Positions 1 to 9,969 of a stretch of 64,000 nt of DNA are shown here, in pieces. The stretch spans positions 1-64,000 of the forward strand of contig VWPU01012176.1 of assembly GCA_013398955.1 (NCBI GenBank), written 5' to 3'. The DNA is from Callaeas wilsoni. Its lineage: Eukaryota > Chordata > Aves > Passeriformes > Callaeidae. Positions within the stretch are counted from its first letter, which is position 1; each line of letters begins with the position of its first letter. The notes below the pieces were generated by a model, which worked only from the letters and a program-made list of their open reading frames with translations, ran no database searches and was not told the DNA's origin. A program made the position numbers and the translations under genes.

Positions 1-21
1 CGGCGGCGGCGGCGGCGGCGG
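1..21. repeat. (CGG)7 trinucleotide run at the left edge
   Basis: Seven uninterrupted CGG units begin at the first base, so the run may continue upstream of the window. It lies in the CpG island, presumably promoter or 5' UTR. CGG runs in such positions are often length-variable, but the full length cannot be judged here. Confidence 0.9.
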
Positions 22-32
22 AGTGAGCGCGC

Positions 33-42
33 GCACGTGACC
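33..42. promoter_or_regulatory. E-box / CLEAR-like site (CACGTGAC)
   Basis: A palindromic CACGTG core at 34-39 is followed by AC, the context preferred by USF and the MITF/TFE family. It lies about 320 bp upstream of the start codon in the CpG island. The motif is clear; its use is inference. Confidence 0.35.
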
Positions 43-111
43 GGCCCCGGCCCCTCGGTGCCGCCGCGAACGGCCGCGCTCACACACTCAGACACACGCG
101 GTACCCGCGCC

Positions 112-202
112 TCCATCCATCCATCCCTCCATCCCTCCACCCACCCACTCATCCATCCATCCATCCATCCATCCATCCATCCATCTAGCCAGCCAGCCAG
201 CC
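112..202. repeat. ATCC tetranucleotide microsatellite followed by AGCC repeats, in the presumed 5' UTR/promoter
   Basis: An imperfect CCAT/CCCT block (112-150) leads into about 8.5 pure ATCC units (151-185), then four AGCC units (187-202). No ATG is created on the + strand, so the tract adds no upstream start codon. On the minus strand it reads as a repeating Trp-Met-Asp-Gly frame, which is a repeat artefact. Confidence 0.9.
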
Positions 203-355
203 CCGCTCCCCCGCACGCACCGCGCCGGCCGCCGCCAGCGCGAAGCTGTCGGCACCACTCCGCGGGGCCAGCGCCGGCGGCGGCAGCGACCGCGCAAGAG
301 GCAAGAGTTTGCGAGGGCTGCTCGTGCCTTCCCGAAGAGGTTTTGCGCCCAGAGG

Positions 356-442
356 ATGGCTGGCTGCGGGCTGTCAGAAGACGCTTGCTTCTCCTCCTTC
401 TTTTACAACTACACCTCCTCCTGGGAGACCTCCTACAACCAG
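356..442 (+). CDS. First coding exon (29 codons, phase 0 end) of an unidentified protein
   Basis: This is the only coding exon I can support. ATG at 356 is the first ATG in the window and has a strong Kozak context, A at -3 and G at +4. An in-frame TGA at 38-40 closes the frame upstream. The 29 codons (N-terminus [16 protein letters not shown]) end in CAG at 442, directly before a consensus GTAAGA donor, so the exon ends in phase 0. The peptide is rich in aromatic residues between Phe12 and Tyr27, has an N-Y-T sequon at residues 18-20, and shows no hydrophobic signal-peptide core. I do not recognise the family. An opening MAG and an SSFF-x-NY motif recall the start of PGC-1beta (PPARGC1B), whose gene also has a long first intron, but the likeness is too short to name it. 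The rest of the protein lies outside the window or in exons I cannot see. That this exon is real rests on the start, donor and CpG-island context together. Confidence 0.72.
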
Positions 443-448
443 GTAAGA
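443..448 (+). other. 5' splice donor of exon 1 (CAG|GTAAGA)
   Basis: The exon ends CAG and the intron opens GTAAGA, matching the vertebrate donor consensus at almost every position. If it were skipped, the frame would run on to a stop at about 697. The matching acceptor is not identified with confidence in this window. Confidence 0.75.
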
Positions 449-654
449 GGTGGCCGGTGCTGCGCGCTCGCCGCCACTGCGCCCGCCCGGCTCCTCGGGG
501 GAAAACGAAGGTGGTGCCAGTGTGTGCAGGAAGGGTCTGGATATGTTTCTGTTCCGCGCGCGTGTGTGTTGCGGGTGCAGGGGTTAAATCAGCCGAAGAA
601 AGAAATGGGAGAAAAGAGCCTCTTCCCTTGTGCCTTTCAGCCCCCTTCCCTACG

Positions 655-665
655 CCCCCGCCCCT
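655..665. promoter_or_regulatory. GC box (CCCCGCCCCT)
   Basis: A C-rich Sp1/KLF-type GC box on the reverse strand, within the CpG island about 210 bp into intron 1. The motif is visible; function is inference. Confidence 0.35.
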
Positions 666-1099
666 CCCGTGAAGAAGAGGAGGGTGAGGAAGGCTAAGGA
701 ACGAGAGCCGTAGCCCGCGGAGGGCTCTGTGTCGCCCGGGAGCAACTCGGAGCGCAGCCGGGCAACTCGATCGGAGTGCCCCGAGCCTGCCCTCGGCTGC
801 ACTGAGGGACCGCGCTGAGGCAGCCGGGCGAGTTTGCCGGGCGGGGGGAGCAGGGTGCGAATGACAGGCTGCGTGCGAGAGGGACCCCCCCGCACCCGCT
901 TCCTCCTCCCTCAGACATGGCTGCATAAGCATTCAGATCCATTATTTCGGATCCTGCCTAGGTGGAAATAGTTCGGCTCACCCGTTTCTCGCTGTGATTC
1001 ACCCCCGATCCCCCCTCCACGCACTTAACTTTGATGACTGTGCAATGCGGAGCGCGCAGCCGGGTATCGCCGGCCGGCTCCGTCCCTCCCGCCCGCGCC

Positions 1100-1151
1100 G
1101 GGGCTCGGGCAGCGGGGGGCGGCTGGCGAGGCGGTGGGGGAGAGCGGGGGG
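1100..1151 (+). promoter_or_regulatory. G-rich cluster with quadruplex-forming potential
   Basis: Runs of G at 1100-1103, 1107-1109, 1114-1119, 1136-1140 and 1146-1151 lie within 52 bases on the + (non-template) strand of intron 1. Four or more G-tracts of at least three satisfy the general G-quadruplex pattern, although one loop is long. Confidence 0.5.
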
Positions 1152-1414
1152 AAACCAGAAATCGCGCCTCAGAGGTAGAGAGCTATTCTGGGAGCCTCCG
1201 AAGCGCCTTTAATTAAATAACTGTTGTAGTCTGCTGCCCCCGCTGCTTGTCTGGTGAAAGTCTACAGGCAACTGTCATTTATAAACTACACCGGTGTGTG
1301 TGCGTGCGTGCGTGTGAAAGGGGTTTTCTGGCGCTGGCGTGACAGGAAAAGTTGGGAAGCGGGCCGCACAGCGGCGAGAGAGGCGCCCGGGGCTGTGCGG
1401 GCGGTGGTGCCCGC

Positions 1415-1449
1415 GGGGGGGGGCGGGAGAGCCGGGGGGACGAGGGGGG
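1415..1449 (+). promoter_or_regulatory. Strong G-quadruplex motif
   Basis: Four G-tracts (1415-1423, 1425-1427, 1434-1439, 1444-1449) are separated by loops of 1, 6 and 4 bases on the + strand. This is a canonical short-loop quadruplex pattern, on the strand that stays single in an R-loop downstream of a promoter. Confidence 0.65.
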
Positions 1450-2032
1450 TCAGCTCCCCGCTTCCTCCCTGCGGGGGACAGAGCCCGCTGAGCTCAGGGG
1501 AAAACGTGCAGCCCTACGACCCCAGTTTCCAGGAGACCGAAACCCCCCAACTAGCAGTTAACAGTCTGAGGTTACACCTCACGGCGAGGCAGGGGGAAGC
1601 CGCGCGCACTTCCCTGCTCCAGGAGTTGCAAACGCCGAGCGGCGAGGAGCGGGACCGCCCTTCGGCAGCGGCCGGCGAGCCCGGGCGCGATGGGGCTCCG
1701 AAGCCCTGACAGCCTGCTCGTCCGAAGCAGCCGAATAAATAAATACGCATCTCTGTGTCCCGGGTGCGAGCGGACCCCCGCCGGGCCCATCGCGGCAGGC
1801 GCCCGCCCCATGCCGGGCACAGCTGCCTGCCGGGTGTGCCGCCCCGGCCGGGGAGAGCCTTCCCGGCGGGGAACGAGTCAGGCTGGCGTGCGCCGAGGAG
1901 AGGGGAGTTCGTGTGGGGACCAGACACGCGTGAAGCGTATAGCCAGCGCCGAAGCGCCCTGTCCCGGGCGCGCCGGAGCCCCTCTGGCTCGGCGAAGCCA
2001 TCCGGAGCCCCTCTGGGAGCCCCGCGGCCGGC

Positions 2033-2046
2033 GGGGCGGGGGGCGG
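2033..2046. promoter_or_regulatory. Double GC box (Sp1/KLF type)
   Basis: Two overlapping GGGGCGG-type boxes lie near the 3' edge of the CpG island, about 340 bp upstream of the TATA-like element at 2383. Confidence 0.4.
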
Positions 2047-2382
2047 CAGGTGCGCGGGGTAGCGGCGCTTGGCCGGTCCGTGACGGGGCCGGGAGGGTGC
2101 GGCCGGAGCCGCCGCTCGGAAGCGCGGCGGGGCTGCCCGGACTCCGGGCCCCGGCACTCGGCGCGCCCGGGGCCGCCTCGGCGGGAGTTCGCGCCGAGCT
2201 CGCCGCTCGCAATGGCTCGTGGTGGCCGGTGCTCCCGAGCCCGCTCGGGTGTGTGTTCCTCTGCACGTACCGAGGGCACACACCGGTGCCAGTGTGCTTA
2301 TATGAACACAGAACGTGCGTTATCGTCCTGCTAAATACGAGCCCGTGCAAGTCACGGGGATTTAAGAAGGGCTCATGCCTGG

Positions 2383-2390
2383 TATAAAAG
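2383..2390 (+). promoter_or_regulatory. TATA-box-like element (TATAAAAG) at the CpG-island edge
   Basis: TATAAAAG is flanked on both sides by GC-rich bases, as in strong TATA boxes. It lies where the CpG island ends and downstream of GC boxes. A start about 30 bp downstream would be near 2415-2420. It could drive an alternative intronic first exon or a non-coding transcript; chance occurrence is also plausible. Confidence 0.25.
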
Positions 2391-3192
2391 GCAGGCAGTC
2401 ACAGGGAAGACTCCTTTGAAACCATCAGAGGGGGAAAATGCTTAGGAACGCAGACAATAAAATCAGGTTTAAACCAGCTCCTTTATCTAAAGTTAGTTTC
2501 ATTCTGTAGCGAAACAGTTCGGTGAAAGAATGTCATTGTGAAATGATAGGTTCCCTTACATCCCCTTTCAGGAGAGCAAGCCGTATCACAATGGAAGCAG
2601 GAAGAATTGCTGGCAAATCCAGAGTTGATCTATTCTAAATACCAGTGTTGAACTGTATCTAAGGGAAAACGCGGGAGATAATTCAGAATGCAGAAGGTCT
2701 ATTTATAGCAGGACTGTATAAACGGTAGGATATATACACAAAGTTGAATTAAATATGCATGATTAGGAAAGGTGTTTCGAAGGAGAAGGTGTAATCATTA
2801 CATAGCATTACAACGGATGAACAGATGAGCTTGCAAGAGCTTCCAGGGTGAAGATGAGAAGAATTTTTAAGATACATATTCTTTCTGGTGCTCAAGGCTC
2901 CTTTCTATTTTCATCTTTTGCGTATTACGTTACCATTTATATCAGTCAAATTCATCAGCTGAGGATTAGCGGTAGATGTTAGTCTGAATATGAAATCAAA
3001 ATGAATATGGGATTTTGCTGCAAATAGATTTTTCTTACAAGTTTTAGCACTTAAAAAGGCAGACTTGGTTCAGACTTGACTGTCAGCCATATTCGTGTTT
3101 GTTTGTTTTTACCTGAATTGTGTTTAAAAAAAGAAGAAAGCTTGCAAACCGTTTCTTCTTGCTAAATTTAGCAACATAGCTGAAATAGAATT

Positions 3193-3213
3193 TGTTTTGT
3201 TTAAAACAAAACA
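3193..3213. repeat. Perfect short inverted repeat (10-bp arms, 1-bp spacer)
   Basis: Arms TGTTTTGTTT and AAACAAAACA are exact reverse complements around one A. Low sequence complexity makes a chance origin likely. Confidence 0.6.
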
Positions 3214-6200
3214 GCAAACAGAAGAACTTTAAAACAAAGTGCTGAGATGAGAAGATGGGTTGACTACTGGAAAAATAGTTTTTTATTCCAAATCAATATG
3301 ATGCACTCTCAACATCTTATACGAGGTAAAAGGATCTCTTGTATAATATCAATAGCGGCTCAGCCATAGCTTACTAAAAGAATCCCTTCCTGGCATCTCA
3401 AGGCTTTAATGAGAGTATAAGTAATCAAAATAAGACTCAACAATGGAACAGTCAGGTTAAAGAGAACAGTGACTTCTAGAACCAGAATAAACTATCTGTG
3501 AGCTGTGAAAGGAGAGATACGACATTTGCTTTATAATTCAGAGAGTCTGAGAGATGTGTTTCAACTTTTATATTTTTGGTGCATTATTGCAGTTCATTTT
3601 TAAGCACACGCTTATATGTGTGATTTGTTGGTAATATTCTTGGAAGGAGCTTTTCGATTGCATATTAAATTCCAAAGTGCATCACAAAAAAGCTTGTATT
3701 GGAGAAATCATGTCTAGAAACTTTATGGAGTCTGTTTTGAATCAATTTCTTAGATAGCCTTCCGGAATATAAGGCTCCATATTAGTTACAAATAAGACTT
3801 CGCATTACTAAGAATAACTTCAAAAAGATTGAGTATTCTCCTGAAGCCTGCTGTCTTTTTTAATAGTTTTTGTAGGACAGGGACTTAACCATTATGCCAA
3901 ATTCCACACTAGTCAAATCTGTAGACTTAAATCCTGAGAACTTTGAACTGTGGTTGCATAAACTTACCTGTGTTGTCTTGCCAATGTGTATAAAACTGAG
4001 ATGAAGGAATATCCATCAGATTTCCCACTGATTTATTCTGTATTCTTCGTTTTTAGACTGTCACTCTACTTCTGGTTCTTAATTTTTGCTGGAACTTTCC
4101 TGAATGTGTCTTCCGGAAATTCTCTTTACATCTCTTTCTTAATTAGTAGTCATGAGTAAAGAACAGCTACTTCTGAGTACTGCAAAGAGGTATTCAGCCT
4201 TGCAAGAGCAATAATATTTTTCGGCATAACCTGTCTGTGCTGAACTGGCAGCATTATTTGTATTAATTATTTTTCGTTCTCCAGTTCAGAAGTGGATATG
4301 TTGTTGTGTTACTAATCTATGTGTTTGGGAAGTGCTTGAAAATAATTTGAAATGTAGTTTATGAATGAAATTATATGACTAACGCATAAATCTGGGTACT
4401 TATTTTAATTTGACCTCAAAATCCTTGCAGTATAGAAGTAAAATGAGAAGTATGCTGCCTGATTGATGCCATTATTTCAGAGATTTTTCCCTGCAACTCT
4501 CAGCCGTGGACTTAGTACCTGGCACCATTTTCTTTGTCCTGTGCTTTCAAACGTAGCAGTACATTATGCAACATACTTGGACAAAATGTATTCTGTGGGT
4601 ATTAGTAAGTCAGTGACAGACGAACTAAAAGCCAGTCTTGTCAGTTGCCTCTTTGTTTTCACATGAGCAGGGATAGAAGTGCCCTAGTGTAGCTTTCTGC
4701 CACTATTTTTGGGGAGCTGAACGGAGTGTAGTATATTGCTTTTATGCATTTTATTCTTTTACCTAGGGTACGACCAGTGGCCACTTCTCAGGGGCAATGG
4801 ACCAAAATAGACTTTTTGACTTACTTTTGTTTCCATGGTTTCTGGATTATTTTTTTTTCTTTAATGTTAGAGTAGAACACGAAGTCTGCACAGGTTTGGA
4901 AATCTACTAGACTAATTTGTGTTAATGCCCTGCACGTGTACAGCATATACTGAGTATGTCTGTGTATGAGAGTGTTGAATGAGAGGTACCAATGTGTACC
5001 AGATTGGACAGTGCAAATGCAAAAAGACTCAGTCAATAGTTGTACATTATTTGGTGGTGAAAACCAATGGAATAATACCATCATCCAACTGCAGTTACAT
5101 TTTAACAGAGCCTGTAACATCTGTGCAAATTAAAAGAAGGCTGTCAAAACTGAATTAGTTAAGAAAAAAATGCAATCCTGGTTTAGTAATAACAGAAAAT
5201 ACTTCATAATTTTAAAAAAGAGTGAATCCTGGATTTGAAGTTTTCCTGACTCAAAGGGTGTTCATGCACAAAGCTGAAAAAAAAGCAGTAAAAATGAAAG
5301 TGAAACTGAAGACAGCTATTTTCTTGACATCTCAGCAAAAGATAAATGATGGGATAATGAGAAAGATGTAGTTTATTAAAAACAGGTAATGGAGTTTATT
5401 AAAAATGTCTTTAAGCATAATTCTCTTTCTTTCAGAGATTAATGCCTAAATTGCTCATTCAACACAGTAACTTTGAAAAGTGTGTTCTGATGGCAGGTTC
5501 ATCTAACAATAAAAGCACAGTTTAAACTGGGAATGAACCATTTTCTCATGCCCCAGAGATGACCAACTAAATGGTTACTCAGTAGAGCACGATAGTACGA
5601 GTTTAAAGCACATGCAGAAAATGGGCAAGATATTGTTGTATCTTATTTTAGAGGAAAAACTGATGCAGATTGTGAGTTACAGTTAGGGCTGCGATGAACT
5701 AATGCAGTTCAGTGCTTATACATAAGATGGGATTTTCAAAAACAGTTTTGTTCAGGAGAGAATGTCGGTAGTTCTAGCAATGTGCTCTGAAGGAAGAGGG
5801 CAGGGAGTTCTTAACTGGTCAAATGTTCATGTGGTCTAAGCAGAAATGTAAAAGTGCAGGGTTTGCATTGGAATGAGAATGGGGTCATCCACCCTTTGTA
5901 CTCATCATCAGGGAAGCAGAACCTTCTTCCAGAGAGACCATAGGAAATCAATGAGTACACTTTGCTAGTGTAGAGATAAATGTGTACTGCAGAAGGGTAT
6001 TAAATATAAAAGGGCAGCAGTAAAATGATTTACTACATGAAGCAGTGGAACTTTCTTTTGGTCACCTAAAAGGCAACTTTCATTTTTTGATAACATAATT
6101 ATTTTTTTTTAATACTAATAACTGAAAAAGGCTGGAAAATGAGCTATTTTATGTGGATTTGAGCTATACAATGTAAGCTAGGAAAGGCTTGATAACAAAT

Positions 6201-9200
6201 AGCAGCATATTTACAAATATATACATGTTTTCTTAACATATTATCTGGCACTTATAATTTAGATCATAATGATCTGATCTGACTTACCAAAAGTTAATGG
6301 GTTTTTTAATGTTTTTTTCCTGAGGCTGTGTGGATGCTTGTGATCCAGTTTGTCTCGCCATGACCAGAAGGTATCACTGAGGGATACCAGCACAACGGAT
6401 GCACATAGGAGAGAACCTGACGTACATTTAGGTGTAGAGGCTTAATGAAATGTGGAAGAGCAGGTGCACAGTCCTAATGTGTCGGTGGTTTTTTAATTTC
6501 CTATGATGTGTCTGTTTGCTGCGTGAGCAAAACCCCTTGTACATTTAAAACTTATAGGACTGTAAAACTGCTAAAAAGGACAGAAGCCAAATAATTGTAC
6601 AGTATTTTTTGTCTTAGACTCTGTGTTCTCTACAAGTGGCAGTTAAGATTCTCCTTCTGCTACATAGCTGTGTGTTACTGTCTCCTCTCTAAAGGTAAAA
6701 TTAAGGTGAAGAGAGATTAATAGCAGAGCGACCCTTGCTCTGGTTATAGCACTTGTGACACTGGTGCTAATTTTGGAAGGGGAAATTGGGTATTTGCGGT
6801 TCCACGTGAACTCACTGTGACCCAAAATGATGAGAGGTGTGTCTACGCTAACACTTTTCTTGAAGGCAGGAGTGTGCTGTGTTCATCCCAACACTGCTGT
6901 GCTTTGGTGAGTGTTGTAGGCTGATCTCGTTGCAATTGATCAGAATTCCTTTTGGATAAAGCTGGACTGTGAGATGTGCTCCAGGAGTACCCCTAGTGCA
7001 TTTGAGCTACAAATTGATATTCAGCTAATGAGATGAGACCGGATCTAGGATGAAGTTAAATAATCAAACCGTACCCTGAGGTGCGTGGTGCAGAACACAG
7101 TAGTGTAGATGTCGGATCCTCGGCACCAGCTGTCTGATTCTTCCAGGTTTACAGTTCTGCAGTACTTGCTTGTGTAGACAGCCCCTGCATCCAGTCGAGT
7201 TTGTCTAGCAGAGAGTGCATGGAAGCCCGTATTTGGGAAGCTGGTTGGAGACTTGTGGATAGAACGGGTCACCTGACATGCACCCTTATGTTGCAATCAT
7301 AAGGCCATTATTCTTTCCCTCAAAAAGGGGTAGTTTGTGCTGGCATGAAGAGGAAAGGTTCGTTTGATCACTTGTAATATAACACATGAGAGAGTAAGAG
7401 GCACTGGTACTTTGGCTTGCAAAAGCTCTCCACATTTTTAACCCATTTTATTATTTGCAAGAGCAATTTAGTTCCTAATGTTAACAATGAGTGATTATGA
7501 TTCTGTACTTCCGTTTACAGCACAAATTAGCATTTTGTTTTCTATTACAGCTTTTGAATGAGGAATTTAATGTATAATTTGCTGCAAATAGATGTTATCA
7601 TCTCTTTGGATGTGAACAACCACATAAACTTGAGCAAATGATAAAAATGGAATCAATTACTTCTCAAATGGAAGTAGTTTACAAACCTTCACAAACAAAA
7701 TGGCAATAGTTGGTGGTTATTGTAACAAATAATTAGGTTTTTTTTTTAAACAACATTTATTGAATTTTATTGACAATTTACTAATTGCTTATAGAATATT
7801 TAATCATCCCTCTCACAATGTACATGACAGAAAATATATGGATTTTTTAAACTGTAGATTGCCTCTGTCGTCCTTGTGTGAAGCTTTTCTCATACTTTTA
7901 CATGTACACTCACCTGTACAAATGTTCCAGAAGGGTAGCACTGAACCACAAATCATGCCACTGCTGCTGCTTAGAGAGCTTCACAATATTCTGGAATTAG
8001 TAGATTAAGATTGAAATTGTGGAGGAGGGAAGAATTCTGAGTAAGTGTTGTAGGCTGTATGCAAAGCCTGCTGAAGGTGATGTGAATTTTTCTGCCACTT
8101 TTGACCTCAGGATCTATGTTCTGGTTATTAGAAGGATAAAGAAGAGAAGAGACATTATTAAAGTTGCTAGAATGAGTGAATGCTGTCAGTCTCTACTGTA
8201 GGGGGAGGTAATATCTTGTACTTTAATGAGTTTCCTAGTTTGAATTTCACGAAGAAAGTTTTCCACTGTCAGTTGCTGTGATCTGTTTCTATATTACACA
8301 GAGTTATTCGTGCTTGGAAAAACACCAATCCACAGACCAAATCAGTGTGAGAAACAGTTCAGATCACACTCAGTCTCTTCCCATTGCAGAGACTTTCTTC
8401 ATATCACTGAAGCGTCCAAGCATCATTTTCAACCCTTTCCTTTCAAAGAAGCTGTGCCTAAATTCTGATGATTTTCTACATACTGGGTTGCATATCTGTT
8501 TATTTCTGATCCCCTAAAGCTCTGACCTTAAAGTCACCACCTACATCATTTCCTGTCACTGTGAGTTAATCGGCCTTTTTCTCACTCACAGTCATCCCCA
8601 GTAACCCCAATGTATCCATCCATTCTGTATATAAAACAAGTCCTGATTGTACATCCTGTCTTGATTGCCCCTACCTACTCTCTTACCCTTACGTAAAAAT
8701 ACAAATTGAAGTCCATACTGTGCCTCATTTAGTACTTTAGACTTTACACCTATTGTCCTTTTAAAGCCTTTGCATAATTTAGTTTTTCCCCTGTTCACCA
8801 TTAATACCACCTCTTTTTGTTTATTACTGATGCTGAATTTGATGCTTGCTGGGTTGGTTCCCTGAACAAGCACTTTTTGCTGTCTCATGCTTTCCCCTCT
8901 GGCTCATTGAAGTCATGAGCCCATTGAGGAGGATCATGTAGGCTTTCATTTACCTGGTGTCTTGAAAGCCATTGTTGTCTAATTATTAAAAGTGGGCAAT
9001 CTTATTTTGCACTTGGAAAACTGTGGAACAAACTGACCAAAACCCCATTCATCACTCTGCTGCATTTCACTCTGTTCATCTGTTGCTGGTTTTTTTAGGT
9101 TGATATCTGCTACCGTACTTGGATCAGTCTGTAGATCAGATAAACAATAGCTTTTTATTCTTCTAATAATTAAAAGAAGACTAATGATGTATTTTCTCAT

Positions 9201-9858
9201 TTGCTTCACTCTACCAAACACTAAAGTAATTAAGGGGGAAAAAAAAGACAGAATGGGAATAGTATAGCTTGCAATTCAGGGTCCTGTACTCAGTCTTTTA
9301 GTCTTCTTTTGAGACCATGGAGCTGATTGTTTAAGATGGAGCTTTTTCCTAATTTTATTTTTGAGGCAGCTGTTGGTTGTGAAAATTTACTTGTCTTCTC
9401 ATTTTGACTATATGTCTGTTTATTTGTTTGGCCCCTTTTTTTTGTCTTCCAAAGCAAACTGACTTGGGCTAGAGCAGGTCAATGTTATGACACTGCGTGT
9501 TTGCAGTGAACTTTCTTGCAGCTTAGAATGTGTGTCTGGTGTAATGATTCCTGAAGGGCTGATGGAACTTTATTTTAGGAGTGTGTGCATGGCTTCATAA
9601 AACATATCCACAGTTGTCACAGGCTCCCTGGACTGAGCAATTCACAATGTCAGAGGTTTATTTGGATTGTAAAACTCACAAACTCACTCCAACAAGATAA
9701 TTTGCTTCAACTATTTCTTTTCTTTTTCTGTTTCTTTTTTTTAATTATATTTTTTGAGTCAAACAGCACATTGTGAATTGATATATCTGCTAAACTTTGA
9801 CCTGTCATTCATGATGCTTATTATATCTGCCTGCTACCTGTCTGTCTCATAGTTTGCT

Positions 9859-9969
9859 TAGGCCTTGATCCAGCAGACCACTTAATTGCTCAACAGTAAA
9901 CACTTGGAAGTCAAGGGAACTGCTTACAGGTTTAAAATGAATGTGTGGTGTATTGAATTGGGGCCTTAA
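9859..9969. mobile_element. Ancient palindromic MITE-like element
   Basis: The block opens AGGCCTTGATCCAGCA and closes with an inverted, decayed counterpart ending GGGGCCTTA. Its middle holds a GAAGTCAAGGGA segment like the centre of a palindromic repeat I know from turtle and crocodile genomes. Short TTA sequences flank both ends and might be a target-site duplication. The inverted ends are visible; the family assignment is from memory. Confidence 0.5.

Larger units (their letters stand above)
1..2340. promoter_or_regulatory. CpG-island promoter region spanning exon 1 and the start of intron 1
   Basis: The first 2.3 kb is strongly GC-rich with dense CpG, whereas sequence after about 2340 drops abruptly to AT-rich with rare CpG. 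The coding first exon (356-442) sits inside. This is the usual picture of a broad, TATA-less CpG-island promoter of a housekeeping or developmental vertebrate gene. The transcription start cannot be placed; it lies left of 356 and possibly outside the window. Open frames of 100-280 codons on both strands here reflect the scarcity of AT-rich stop codons in GC-rich DNA and are not counted as genes. Confidence 0.8.
2341..9858. other. AT-rich intronic stretch, no recognisable gene or repeat family
   Basis: I see only short chance open frames (at most about 100 codons), poly-A/T runs and short inverted repeats such as 3193-3213. A CpG-bearing patch near 7080-7210 has no clear structure. Confidence 0.6.

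Noticed and set aside
88..297. Minus-strand frame with a Trp-Met-Asp-Gly repeat
   Set aside because: It is the reverse translation of the ATCC microsatellite.
37..2387. Many long open frames (up to 278 codons) on both strands in the first 2.4 kb
   Set aside because: They overlap each other in several frames within a CpG island where stop codons are rare. They show no domain and use simple-repeat sequence. Only 356-442 has start, donor and context.
6840..7185. Possible MITE bounded by TGTCTAC (near 6840) and GTAGACA (near 7174)
   Set aside because: Only seven bases of inverted terminus match and the interior shows no palindrome or known family.
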